From: Yinghuangia elevatio
GTDB taxonomy: Bacteria; Actinomycetota; Actinomycetes; Streptomycetales; Streptomycetaceae
Length of the DNA: 64,000 nt
Assembly: GCF_040649515.1 (NCBI RefSeq)
Contig: NZ_JBEZFP010000021.1
Location: 23,453-87,452 of the forward strand
Reading direction: 5' to 3'
This document shows positions 1 to 7,870 of this stretch, piece by piece (position 1 is the stretch's first letter; the number at the start of each line of letters is the position of its first letter). Under the pieces are notes generated by a model, which saw only the letters and a program-made list of their open reading frames with translations, made no database searches and was not told where the DNA came from. The position numbers and the translations under genes were made by a program.

Positions 1-326
1 TCTGTGCTCGCAACCACACATATTCGGTCCCGGCCCTCGGCGTCGAGGACGCCGGTGGACGCGTTCACGATGGTCGCGCCGAGGAGGCGGGTTACGCGGA
101 CCGTCGGTCACGCCGGGGCGCAGGCCGCACGGGCGCCGCCGCGCCCATGGGGGGCCGGTGCCGTGTTAGGTGACCGCCGTTTGCGTGCCGCCGCGTGCTT
201 CGCCCGGACCGATAACCGGCAGTTCGTGAGCGGTCGACAGATCGGCCCGGGATCGACGGCGGTTTCGTCGCTCGCGTTCGTCCACCGGCATCTAAGGTCG
301 GGAGTCCGGCTACGAGGGAGTCGTGA
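1..326. other. Left-edge region without a clear gene
   Basis: No convincing coding region is visible between the window edge and the cas3 start. A short reverse-strand frame at the far left (about 25 codons) reads like protein but is cut by the edge and has a stop about 30 codons in, so it cannot be assigned. No direct-repeat/spacer pattern of a CRISPR array is present. If other cas genes exist on this side they are more than 326 bp from cas3. Confidence 0.5.
293..298 (+). promoter_or_regulatory. Putative -10 box of cas3
   Basis: TAAGGT matches the actinobacterial -10 pattern TANNNT and lies 28 bp before the cas3 ATG. No good -35 hexamer is seen 16-18 bp upstream. A GAGGGAG Shine-Dalgarno element follows at about 314-320. 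Assignment is by position and motif only. Confidence 0.3.
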
Positions 327-2618
327 ATGGCGCGCGGATTCGGGGAGTTCTTCCACACGGCGACCGGGCATCGCCCCTACGCCTATCAGGCCGACCTCGC
401 GAAGAGCGGGCTGCCGCGGTCCGTCCGAGTGCCATCGGGAGGCGGGAAGACCGCTGCCGCCGTGCTGGCCTGGCTGTACCGGAGGTTGGTGTCCGCGGTC
501 GAGGAGACGCCGCGGCGATTGGTGTACGTGCTCCCGCAGGGCCGCCTCACGGACCACACGCACGCGAGGATCGCCGAATGGCTGTACCGCCTCGGGTGCG
601 CGGACGAAGTGGATCTGCACTTGCTGGCCGGCCCGGAGTCACAGAACGGGACCTGGCGTCGGCACCCCGAGCGCACCGCGATTCTGGTGGGCACGCACGA
701 CGGGCTGCTGAGCCGCGCCCTGATGCGCGGGTTCGCCGACGCCCGGGCGATGGCGCCCGTGTCGTTCGGGCTCCTCAACACCGACGCGCACTGGGTGTTC
801 GACGAAATGCACCTGTTGGGCCCGGGGCTGCCGACGAGCGTACGGCTGCAGTCGCTGCGCGAGTCGCTCGGCACGACGGCGCCGACCGGCAGTTCGTGGA
901 TGTCGTCGACGTGGGACGGGGACGCGTCGCACGTCGCGGCCGTCGGCGACGACGCAATGGGCGCCCGCCTGGGGGCGGTTCGACGCGTCAGGCGACTGCA
1001 CCCGGCCGCGGACCCGGAAGGCTACGTACGGGACCTCGTCGACGCACTCGGTTCGGCGCACGTGCCCGGCACGCAGACCATCGCCGTGCTGGACTCCGCC
1101 CGACGGGCACGTGAGGTCTACAGCGCGCTGCGTACGGCACACCCGGGCCGCGAGATCGTGTTGGTGCAGCCGTACGCGCGTTCCGTCGACCGTCGCGATC
1201 GCGCACGGGATCTGGAAGATGCGGGCCTGGACCGAATCCTGGTCACCACGGGGGCACTTGACGTCGGATGCGACGTGTCCAGCCGTACGCTGTTCACCGA
1301 ACTCGCCCCGTGGAGCGCGCTCGTGCAACGCGCCGGTCGGTGCAATCGCCACGGCGAACACCCCGATGGCGGGGACCTGTTGTGGTGCGTTGCGCCGACG
1401 GCAGGAAGGGCAGGTGCGGGAGTCGTACGCTGGCTGGACGCGCACGAGGGCGAGCCGGTCACCACTGCCGACCTGTTCCACGCGGATGTCGACCACGACA
1501 CCCCGTCTTCCCAAATGCTGCACGAACACGACGTGTTGGCGATGTTCGACAACGCCCGCGGCGCGGCTCCGACCGACGCGAGTCCGTGGATCTGCGCCGA
1601 CGACGATCGCACGGTCTTCGTCGCGTGGCGCGCCTGGGAGTCGGGGATGCCCGCGGAGGACGAGCCGGAACCCGCGCGCATCGAGCAGTGCGAGGCCCCA
1701 CTCGCCGACGTACGGGGACTGTTGGACGGCGGGGCGTGGCTCCGGGGGCCTGCCGACGGCCGGTGGCGGCGCGCCCAGGCCGACGATCTCCGCGCCGGAT
1801 CAGTCGTGTTGGTCGACTCGGCACGCGGCGGCCACCTGCCCGGGGTGGGGTGGGCGCCCGAGAGCACAACGTCGGTGCCTTCGCTCTCCACGGGACGCGG
1901 GATCGCCGCTTTTCAGTGCGTCGCGTGGGTGAGCCTCGACCGGCACCTGCTGGAGACCGAGGAAGAGGCGCGTGCGCTCACGGCCGCGTTGACCGGGCTC
2001 ACCGAGGGACAGCGGGAAGCAGTCGCCCGTGCGGCGAGGTTCCACGATCTCGGCAAGTGCCACGGCGTGTTCCAGGCCATGCTGCGCGACGGCGGCGGCG
2101 ATCCTCCGGACCACCTGCTGGCCAAGTCCAAGGCACCGTGGAACAACGGGGTTTCGGCGCGCCCGTACTTCCGGCACGAACTCGTCAGCGCACTCATCCT
2201 GCTGAACGGCGAGCAATGGCACACTCCTTGCGTCGACCCCAGCCTGGTGACGTACCTGGTCGCCGCGCACCACGGCCAGGTGCGTGTGTCGGTGCGCCCC
2301 GAGGCCGCCGAAACCGTCGAGGCCGCGCCGACGCTGCTCGGTGTCCGCGACGGCGACCGTACGCCCCCGGTGACCGTCTCCCCAGGTGACCACTTCCCCG
2401 CGCAGTCCCTCGACACCGAGGTGTTCCGCCCCGGCGGTGCGTGGACACCGCGGGCCTTGGCACTGCGGGACCGCGGCGATCTGGGACCGTTCCGGCTCGC
2501 CTATCTGGAGTCCCTGGTACGGGTCGCCGACTGGCGGTCCAGCGCCCGACACGACGGTCCCACGCCGGAACCTGCGCCGGGACCCGCACCCGAAGCCGCG
2601 CCGGAACCCAAATTCTGA
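327..2618 (+). CDS. cas3: CRISPR-associated helicase-nuclease Cas3, type I-G (I-U) style
   Basis: Cas3 is the ATP-driven helicase and HD nuclease that shreds DNA marked by a type I Cascade complex. The 763-residue protein has the helicase first: Walker A PSGGGKT (36-42), DEMH box (159-162), SST motif III (about 193), TTGALDVGCD (306-315) and QRAGRCNR motif VI (333-340). The HD nuclease follows at the C terminus: H539, HD at 572-573, H616, HH at 647-648 and a late Asp in ADW. This helicase-HD order is the reverse of types I-C/I-E and is known for type I-G (formerly I-U). All motifs look intact. GAGGGAG precedes the ATG. No csb1, csb2, csx17, cas1, cas2, cas4 or repeat array is visible in the window. 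The Pro/Glu/Ala-rich tail ends right at a broken hydrolase gene, suggesting horizontal insertion. Confidence 0.88.
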   Translation: MARGFGEFFHTATGHRPYAYQADLAKSGLPRSVRVPSGGGKTAAAVLAWLYRRLVSAVEETPRRLVYVLPQGRLTDHTHARIAEWLYRLGCADEVDLHLLAGPESQNGTWRRHPERTAILVGTHDGLLSRALMRGFADARAMAPVSFGLLNTDAHWVFDEMHLLGPGLPTSVRLQSLRESLGTTAPTGSSWMSSTWDGDASHVAAVGDDAMGARLGAVRRVRRLHPAADPEGYVRDLVDALGSAHVPGTQTIAVLDSARRAREVYSALRTAHPGREIVLVQPYARSVDRRDRARDLEDAGLDRILVTTGALDVGCDVSSRTLFTELAPWSALVQRAGRCNRHGEHPDGGDLLWCVAPTAGRAGAGVVRWLDAHEGEPVTTADLFHADVDHDTPSSQMLHEHDVLAMFDNARGAAPTDASPWICADDDRTVFVAWRAWESGMPAEDEPEPARIEQCEAPLADVRGLLDGGAWLRGPADGRWRRAQADDLRAGSVVLVDSARGGHLPGVGWAPESTTSVPSLSTGRGIAAFQCVAWVSLDRHLLETEEEARALTAALTGLTEGQREAVARAARFHDLGKCHGVFQAMLRDGGGDPPDHLLAKSKAPWNNGVSARPYFRHELVSALILLNGEQWHTPCVDPSLVTYLVAAHHGQVRVSVRPEAAETVEAAPTLLGVRDGDRTPPVTVSPGDHFPAQSLDTEVFRPGGAWTPRALALRDRGDLGPFRLAYLESLVRVADWRSSARHDGPTPEPAPGPAPEAAPEPKF

Positions 2619-2826
2619 GCCGTGCCGCCGGCTCCCCGACCCGGTGCCGGTGGCAGGCGCACGGGCCCTGCACGCGGGCATCAAGGCCGGCACCTACGCC
2701 GAACTCGACTCGGGACACTTGGCGCTCTTCCAACAGCCCGATGAACTGGTGCGCCTGGCAAGGGCCTTCATCGACAGGGTCGCCCCCACCCCCCAACCCA
2801 CAACCCGCCCAAAAGGACGCTACTAA
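2619..2826 (+). pseudogene. 3' remnant of an alpha/beta hydrolase
   Basis: Directly after the cas3 stop, one frame carries only the end of an alpha/beta hydrolase: a DPVPVAGARAL segment like the usual DxxxP acid loop, then ELDSGHLALFQQPDEL with the catalytic His region, then RLARAFIDR. The nucleophile elbow and the whole N-terminal two thirds are missing. Homology starts about 2630, within some 12 bp of the cas3 stop, so this looks like an insertion or deletion scar. The remnant stop overlaps the promoter of the chorismate mutase gene. Confidence 0.65.
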
Positions 2827-2829
2827 GCT
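2824..2829 (+). promoter_or_regulatory. Putative -10 box, leaderless chorismate mutase start
   Basis: TAAGCT lies 6 nt before the GTG at 2836, and no Shine-Dalgarno sequence is seen. This is the spacing expected when transcription begins at the start codon. No clear -35 element is visible. Confidence 0.35.
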
Positions 2830-2835
2830 CTTGGT

Positions 2836-3342
2836 GTGCTCGAACCCACCCCGCTTGCCCCCGAACCGTCCCACATCCAGCCGGTCCACCCGCGACCGGA
2901 ACCACAGTCCCTCGCCGAAGTGCGCCGTCACATCGACGAGATCGACGCCGAGCTCGTCGCGCTGCTGACCCGCCGTCAGTCCCTGGTCCGCACCGCCGCC
3001 ACGTTCAAGACCGACGAGCAATCGGTACGCGCCCCCGACCGCGTTGAACGCGTCATCGCCGGCGTACGCGCCAAAGCCGAAGCCGCCGGCCTCGCCCCCG
3101 AGGTCGCCGAAGCCGTCTGGCGGGCCATGATCACCGCGTTCATCACGCTAGAACTCGCCGAACACGACCGCATCAACCCGGCCCCCCCCCGAAGATCCGG
3201 CCTGACCCGCGGCCTGGACTGCTGGAACGGCGCAAGGGGCAGTGATGCTGCTGACCCGGTCCTGCCCTGTCGAAGCTCCCAGGAAGTGACAACTGCGGTG
3301 GAGGGTCGGGCGGCTGCGGCGCGTATGTGGCCCGGCAGGTGA
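2836..3342 (+). CDS. Chorismate mutase, AroQ type, with anomalous C-terminal tail
   Basis: Chorismate mutase converts chorismate to prephenate for Phe/Tyr synthesis. Residues about 25-110 form the three-helix AroQ fold: EVRRHIDEIDAELVALLTRR (conserved Arg, Asp and the RRxxLV helix), then a middle helix with APDRVERVI and a third helix AVWRAMITAFITLEL. AroQ proteins are usually 90-110 residues; this frame runs to 168 because it passes through a run of nine C at 3182-3190 and continues into about 55 residues that resemble no family. With one more C the frame would stop near 3245, with one fewer near 3206. The GTG start is chosen because of the TAAGCT box just upstream; the N-terminal 25 residues are Pro-rich. 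Function is secure, the C-terminus is not. Confidence 0.8.
   Translation: MLEPTPLAPEPSHIQPVHPRPEPQSLAEVRRHIDEIDAELVALLTRRQSLVRTAATFKTDEQSVRAPDRVERVIAGVRAKAEAAGLAPEVAEAVWRAMITAFITLELAEHDRINPAPPRRSGLTRGLDCWNGARGSDAADPVLPCRSSQEVTTAVEGRAAAARMWPGR
3182..3190 (+). repeat. Homopolymer tract of nine C in chorismate mutase
   Basis: Nine consecutive C residues follow the last recognisable helix of the chorismate mutase. A one-base length change switches among three different C-termini, so it is either a slippage tract or a sequencing/assembly error. Confidence 0.8.
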
Positions 3343-3418
3343 GGGAGTCGGCCGAGGAGTGCGGCTGGCCCTTTTCGGTGCGGTATCTGTGTAATCAGCA
3401 CGGTGACGGGGTGGGGGC

Positions 3419-4195
3419 ATGGCGGAGCGATTTGGCTTCGGCGTGGTGCTGGCGCGGCTGCTGGCCCACAGAGGGCTGAGTGCGCAGCAACTGGCCGATC
3501 GTGCCGGATTGCCGGCCGACGAGGTCCGAGCGGTGATCGCGGGGGCGGCCCCCGGCGAGGGGTTGCTCCGGCAGGTCGCGCCTGCCGTGGGTTTCGAGGC
3601 CGTCGACTTGTTGGTCCTCGCGGGGTTCGCGGTTCCGGACGAGATGGCGCCGCTGGATGCCGCCGCTGGGCTGCGGGCGCCGTACATCGTGATGGACGCG
3701 GTGCACCTTTCTGTTGCCGAGCGGAGTGATCTCCTGGGGCTCATTCGCTCGCTGCCGCAGGAGATACGTCCGTCGATCTTCACCGCGAAACGGCTGGCGT
3801 CCCACACTGGTCCGGGCGGTTGGATCATCCGTATGCTCCAGTACCGCAATTTGGATTGGGTGGGCATGGCGCGGCTACTGGCGGTGGTGACGCCCACCTG
3901 CTTGTCAGCGTCCACGTACGGGGTGATCGGCGGCGGCCGCAAAGAGTTGACGCCCCGCCTGGTGACCGATTTCGCGGCTTTGCTGGGCGTCGACGCCCGG
4001 GAACTGGCCGCGCTGACGGGCGTCCACTTGGCTGAGGAGCCACCGCCCCCGGCCCCGGAAGCCGTCGATGCCGCCGCGCTGCTGTGGGAGGTGCGGCGCC
4101 TCTCCGAAGCCCAGGCCAGGCACGTCTCCGAGCTGGCGCGGTCCATGCGCGGACCCTCCCGCAGCGGGTACATCCTCAACCTGCCCGGTTCCTGA
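3419..4195 (+). CDS. Helix-turn-helix (XRE-like) DNA-binding protein
   Basis: A 258-residue soluble protein with two helix-turn-helix-like blocks. The first spans about 8-52, with LLAHRGLSAQQLADRAGLPADEV typical of an XRE recognition helix pair. The second spans about 135-195, containing NLDWVGMARLLAVVTPTCLSASTYGVIGG and then LTPRLVTDFAALLGVDARELAALTG, again like an XRE repressor. The central segment and a charged C-terminal helix have no family I recognise. The ATG is preceded by a G-rich stretch (GGGGTGGGGGC) that can act as ribosome binding site. It stands alone between chorismate mutase and the convergent csbD-like gene; target unknown. No membrane segment or enzymatic motif is visible. 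Confidence 0.7.
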   Translation: MAERFGFGVVLARLLAHRGLSAQQLADRAGLPADEVRAVIAGAAPGEGLLRQVAPAVGFEAVDLLVLAGFAVPDEMAPLDAAAGLRAPYIVMDAVHLSVAERSDLLGLIRSLPQEIRPSIFTAKRLASHTGPGGWIIRMLQYRNLDWVGMARLLAVVTPTCLSASTYGVIGGGRKELTPRLVTDFAALLGVDARELAALTGVHLAEEPPPPAPEAVDAAALLWEVRRLSEAQARHVSELARSMRGPSRSGYILNLPGS

Positions 4196-4400
4196 CAACG
4201 CCTGGGAACGCATCGCGCGGACGGATCAACCGACCGGCGAGACGGCGAGACCTACACCCGATCCCAGCCGCCAAGAGATAGGTGGCAAACCGCGACGCGT
4301 GGGGCGAATGCGCTCGGACCGTGTGGGACCGCCTCCGCCCATGGCCGACACGTCGGCTTGATACGTGTGCCGCAGTGGGGCCGGACCGGGACCGTTGCGG

Positions 4401-4622
4401 TCATCGAGGTGGGCGTCGCCGGGGTGCTCGGGTGGCGTCCGTGGGGGTGTCGTCGGGGCCGGAGGGCCGGTCGGTGGCGTGGGTGGCCTCGGTCAGGCCT
4501 TGTGCCTTGGCCTGCTCCTTCTCGGCTTTGCCGGCGTTGCGGCGCGGTCGGTTGCCGGTCAGACGTCCGGCGACTTCCTTGGCCCTGCCTTTGAGTTCGT
4601 TTTTCGCGCTCTTGAAGCCCAT
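4401..4622 (-). CDS. CsbD-family stress protein
   Basis: The 73-residue product begins MGFKSAKNELKGRAKEVAGRLTGN, the family signature of CsbD proteins (small, highly charged, general-stress induced; molecular role unknown). The N-terminal half is Lys/Glu/Ala-rich and helical; the C-terminal half is Pro/Arg/Asp-rich and probably disordered. The ATG at 4622 is chosen because the family starts there, although an in-frame start lies 14 codons upstream. It lies downstream of the DUF2231-like gene on the same strand (69 bp gap) and may be co-transcribed with it. Confidence 0.75.
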   Translation of the reverse strand: MGFKSAKNELKGRAKEVAGRLTGNRPRRNAGKAEKEQAKAQGLTEATHATDRPSGPDDTPTDATRAPRRRPPR

Positions 4623-4691
4623 GTTCGGACCCCTTCCCCGGCCGGAAGCGATCACGCCGACCATGATCGGCCGACCCGGGGACAGTCGGGG

Positions 4692-5204
4692 TCAGCGTCG
4701 CCGGTGGGGTGAGTCGGCTTCGGTGGCGTGCCACGTGGTGATGGGGGAGGCGCCCTCGCCGCGAGGGGGTGTGCGGTGGTCCCGGGCGAGGGAGCGGCCG
4801 AGGGCCACGGCCGTGGCGGTGGCGGCGGTGCCGAGGGCGGTGAGGGTGATGCCTGCCGCGGCGCTTCGCGTGGGGTCGTTCCAGGAGGAGGCGTACAGCG
4901 CAAGGGCGATGACGTAGAGCGCGAGGGCGAAGCTGTTCAGTGCCGCGTGTGTCGTTGCCGTGTGCCGGGCCGGTCCGCGGGTGGGAATCACGTGCCTGAG
5001 GTCGCGTACGCCGGGGAGCGCGGCCAGGACGGCGCCGGCGACGCCGAGGGCGTTCATGGAGATGGCGTAGTCGAGCCAGAAGCTGCTGTGGTGGGCTCCG
5101 TACGCTGCGTACCCGATCAGGGCCCCGAGGTAGCCGGCGATGGGCAGCGGCGCCAGCATGCGGTGGGCGGGGCGCTTGGCTATCGCGGTCGGTTTGCGGG
5201 TCAT
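4692..5204 (-). CDS. DUF2231-like four-helix membrane protein
   Basis: A 170-residue integral membrane protein with four predicted helices: about 21-40 (LPIAGYLGALIGYAAYG), 45-65 (YAISMNALGVAGAVLAALPG), 84-105 (AALNSFALALYVIALALYA) and 114-135 (AGITLTALGTAATATAVALG). The His-containing MLAPLPIAGYLGAL loop and helix order resemble DUF2231 proteins, whose function is unknown. GAGG precedes the ATG. A CsbD gene follows on the same strand, so a stress context is plausible. The C-terminus is a polar tail with many charged residues. Confidence 0.65.
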   Translation of the reverse strand: MTRKPTAIAKRPAHRMLAPLPIAGYLGALIGYAAYGAHHSSFWLDYAISMNALGVAGAVLAALPGVRDLRHVIPTRGPARHTATTHAALNSFALALYVIALALYASSWNDPTRSAAAGITLTALGTAATATAVALGRSLARDHRTPPRGEGASPITTWHATEADSPHRRR

Positions 5205-5652
5205 CGTGCCTCCTCACCCGGCCGTGTGAACGTCGGCCGGTGTGGGCTCTTTGCCCGCAACCGTGCCCCCCACACCCCGCCGGCACCTGTGCTGTGCATC
5301 GCACTACGAAGTCGGTGAGGGGGCGGATGCTGCGTTCCGCCGGCGCCTTGGTGAGGTCTCCGCGACCGCCTGGCCCGGCGGGTGCGAGGCTTTGACGGTC
5401 CAGGCACCAGTACGACGTCCGGGCGCCGCGCCCGGTACGCAGCTCTACATCCAGATGGCAGCGCACGCTCCGACCGCCGGCCGCGGTGTCGGGTGTCCGG
5501 GTGGGTTGTGCCTCGTTCTGGTGGACCCAGGCACGGTGGACCGGGGTCGAGCAGGGCTCTGGGTGGGGCGGGCGGCGGCTCGCAGGATGGAGGGCATCCG
5601 CCGGTCGTCGCCGGTCACGACCACGACGGCCTCACTCGCAGGGGAGCCTTCC
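5205..5652. other. Intergenic region, nothing recognised
   Basis: About 450 bp between the divergent DUF2231-like and ABM monooxygenase genes. Frames crossing it are open on both strands because of high GC but show no recognisable protein and no Shine-Dalgarno-start pair. It should hold the two promoters; no clear -35/-10 pair was found. Confidence 0.4.
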
Positions 5653-5952
5653 ATGTCGAACACGCTGACCATCGTTGCCGCGTTCACCGCCAAGCCGGGC
5701 CACGAGCAGCGTCTGCGCCGGGAGTTGGACGCGATGATCAGGCCGTCGCTGGCCGAGGACGGCTGCCTGGGCTACCAGCCGTACGCCGACCCGGCCCGCC
5801 CCGATCGGATGATCATCGTCGAGGAGTGGGCCGACGAGGCCGCTCTTGAGCACCACTTCTCGCTGCCGCATTTCGCGCACGTCGCGGAGGTCCTGGGGGA
5901 GATTCTCGCGGAGCCGTTCACCCTGCGGCGCCTGACCGACGTCCCCGCCTGA
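5653..5952 (+). CDS. ABM-domain antibiotic biosynthesis monooxygenase family protein (YgiN-like)
   Basis: The 99-residue product is a single ferredoxin-like ABM domain. It opens with LTIVAAFTAKPGHEQRLRREL, then GCLGYQPYADPARPDRMIIVEEWADEAALEHHFSLPHF, the typical beta-strand core and W/H pattern of cofactor-free quinol or polyketide monooxygenases such as YgiN. Family members act as small homodimers on quinols, polyketides or reactive aromatics; the substrate here is unknown. The ATG follows AGGGGAGCC, a good ribosome binding site, and starts exactly at the domain. Transcription ends at a strong hairpin shared with the convergent cupin gene. Confidence 0.85.
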   Translation: MSNTLTIVAAFTAKPGHEQRLRRELDAMIRPSLAEDGCLGYQPYADPARPDRMIIVEEWADEAALEHHFSLPHFAHVAEVLGEILAEPFTLRRLTDVPA

Positions 5953-5973
5953 TCCGGCATAAGCCGCACGCGT

Positions 5974-6021
5974 CCCACGGGCCGTACTCCCGAGTCGCAC
6001 GACAGGGGTACGGCCCGTGGG
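5974..6021. terminator. Bidirectional hairpin terminator
   Basis: A perfect 14-bp stem, CCCACGGGCCGTAC at 5974-5987 pairing with GTACGGCCCGTGGG at 6008-6021, extends by about three more pairs around a 13-15 nt loop. It sits between the convergent ABM monooxygenase and cupin genes. There is no U-tract, as is usual for actinobacterial terminators. Confidence 0.8.
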
Positions 6022-6085
6022 TGGTCCCCGTGCTCCGGGCATCGCGGCCTCGAATCAACGGGTGACAGGGCGGACGGTCGTGGAA

Positions 6086-6532
6086 TCAGCCCTCGTCGCC
6101 TTGGGCGCCGGCATCGGAGCGAGGACGGTGGTCGGTGCCGATGCCGGCGGTGATGGTCAGGATGGACGTCGGCCCCGTCATGTCGACAGCGTGCCAAATC
6201 CCGGCCGGGTTGACGGTGGCCTCGCCCGGGCCGAGCAGAACGCGGTCGGGTACGCCGTCCACGTCGCGGGTGACCGTGACCGACCCGCTGAGGCAGACGA
6301 CCAGTTCGTCGCCGGCGGGGTGGTTCTCCCAGTGGTCGCCGGGGCCGTCGCCGTCGATGATCGCCACCAGTCGGCCCTCGGCGCCGTCTGCCGCGACCGC
6401 GGCACTGTAGGCCTTGAGCACCTCCGGGTCCCAGGCGAAGCCCTCGATGGACTTTGCCCGCGAGCCAAGGCCGAGGTGCACGGGGGTGGTTCGGAGGTCG
6501 ATGGCACTGCGTGTGTGGTTGACGAGTTCCAT
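6086..6532 (-). CDS. Cupin domain protein
   Basis: A 148-residue protein with one conserved double-stranded beta-helix. Motif 1 is present as GDHWENHPAGDELVVCLSGSVTV (H, E and G residues of the metal-binding cupin motif), and motif 2 as LGPGEATVNPAGIWHAVD with the last metal His. The N-terminus contains a helical segment KSIEGFAWDPEVLKAYSAA. Cupins range from sugar epimerases to dioxygenases and sensors; substrate is not evident. The ATG at 6532 was chosen because upstream sequence does not look coding. The AraC-type gene lies just upstream on the same strand (83 bp gap), so the two may be co-transcribed or regulator and target. Confidence 0.8.
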   Translation of the reverse strand: MELVNHTRSAIDLRTTPVHLGLGSRAKSIEGFAWDPEVLKAYSAAVAADGAEGRLVAIIDGDGPGDHWENHPAGDELVVCLSGSVTVTRDVDGVPDRVLLGPGEATVNPAGIWHAVDMTGPTSILTITAGIGTDHRPRSDAGAQGDEG

Positions 6533-6615
6533 ACCGGCGATCGTCACACCGCAGTGTTCGGATGGTCTTGAACGAATGGGAACAGACGGCGACACGGCGG
6601 GCACTCGGCTGGCGC

Positions 6616-7473
6616 CTATGCGGTCCCGAGCGAGCCTTCGCCTGCGCGGCTCCCGAGGAGGACTTCGCCGCGACGCCAGGCCGTCGGCGTCCGGCCGGTG
6701 AACTCGCTCCAGTCCCGTACGAGATGGGCCTGGTCCGCGTAGCCGGCAAGGGGCGCCACAGCGGCCCACGGGAGGGGATTCCGCGCCGTGGCCAGTTCGT
6801 GGGCGTACTCGAAGCGCAGTACTCGGGCGAAAGTCTTCGGTGACAGGCCCAGCTCACCGCTGAACCGCTCGGTGAGGTACCGACGGCTCCAGCCGAGTTC
6901 CGCGGCCACCGCACCGACCTGGACGCGCCCCCGCGCGCCGACGAGGCGGGACCAGGCCTCCGCCACCTCGGGTCGCACCCGGCGTACGCGGTCGCTGCCA
7001 CGATTGACGGCCCGCAGGAACAGTTCGTCCAGCGCGGTGAACCGCGTCGCCCATGTCGTGGCCGTGCGGAGCCGGTCGACCAACTCGACGCCCAGCGTTC
7101 CGAGAAGCTCGTCGAGCGGGACCAGTTGGTGAGCGAGTTCAGCGGCGGGCAAGCCGTATATGGCCCGTGCCCCGAGTGGTGTCAGCGATACCTGCACGCC
7201 TTGCTGGCGCCCGTCGTGGTGGATCGCGGCGGACCGGCACCGCAGACCTCCGGCCACGGCGGTGAATTCGTTGACCGGCGACCCGTCGTCCACGCCCGCC
7301 GCCACCTGCAACGGACCTGACAGTCCGATCACCGTCGTGAGCGCCCGGCTCGGCGGGCCGCAGTGCACACCTGCCGGAAAGGCGCGCAGGTCGAAGCCGA
7401 CGTACGAGTCCACGTACCGCCGCAGCGCCGGCGCCGGACGCGCACCGATCCCGATATCCGCGCGATCCTCCAC
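6616..7473 (-). CDS. AraC-family transcriptional regulator
   Basis: The 285-residue protein has an N-terminal sensor region (about 1-165) of the type seen in DUF6597/AraC-like regulators, with FDLRAFPAGVHCGPPSRALTTVIGL. The C-terminal AraC double helix-turn-helix spans about 180-270: RVQVGAVAAELGWSRRYLTERFSGELGLSPKTFARVLRFEYA and then LAGYADQAHLVRDWSEFTGRTPTAWR, the second recognition helix and family signature. The GTG at 7473 fits domain length better than earlier starts. The cupin gene lies immediately downstream and is its likely target. Ligand unknown. Confidence 0.85.
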   Translation of the reverse strand: MEDRADIGIGARPAPALRRYVDSYVGFDLRAFPAGVHCGPPSRALTTVIGLSGPLQVAAGVDDGSPVNEFTAVAGGLRCRSAAIHHDGRQQGVQVSLTPLGARAIYGLPAAELAHQLVPLDELLGTLGVELVDRLRTATTWATRFTALDELFLRAVNRGSDRVRRVRPEVAEAWSRLVGARGRVQVGAVAAELGWSRRYLTERFSGELGLSPKTFARVLRFEYAHELATARNPLPWAAVAPLAGYADQAHLVRDWSEFTGRTPTAWRRGEVLLGSRAGEGSLGTA

Positions 7474-7870
7474 ACACCCCAGCGTACGAGCCGGCGCGAC
7501 CGGCAGGGTTGCCCGGGTACGGGGGCGTGTGCAGGTGGACAGAGCCCATTGCCGAAGCCGCCTTTTTGGTGGGCATGGGTGGCGGGGGATCGTGGTGATG
7601 CGAGTGGAACGCCCTCGGCCATTCCTGCCGGTGCGCAAAGGGGGTTGGGGCAGGTCGCCGACATCGCCTGCAACGTGTGGTCCGACGCCGACCGACCGTC
7701 GTCGGCGAACCGCCGCGTCGAGCGGTCCGCTGCTCCCGACTGCGTCAGTCGGCCGTCCTCGGTGTCACCCGTTTGCATGAGGTTCGTACGCCCTGCCGGA
7801 GCGGCGCCTCGTGGTGACGCGACCGCGTACCGATGATCAGGTGGCGACGCGAGCGAAAGGGCAGGAAACC
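7474..7870. other. Intergenic region, nothing recognised
   Basis: About 400 bp between the divergent AraC and EF-hand genes. It should contain both promoters. I see no convincing gene, hairpin or repeat. Confidence 0.4.

Noticed and set aside
1..326. CRISPR array or leader next to cas3
   Set aside because: No repeated 28-37-bp unit with spacers is present in this stretch.
323..1114. Overlapping open frames in several phases inside the cas3 gene
   Set aside because: They are Arg/Pro/Gly-rich, show no family motifs and fit the usual antiphase opening of high-GC genes.
4347..4369. ACACGT/ACGTGT inverted pair between the XRE and csbD-like genes as a terminator
   Set aside because: Only 6 bp of stem with a 9-nt loop; too weak to call.
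5242..5652. N-terminal extension of the ABM monooxygenase frame
   Set aside because: No domain or good codon pattern; the family and ribosome binding site support ATG 5653.
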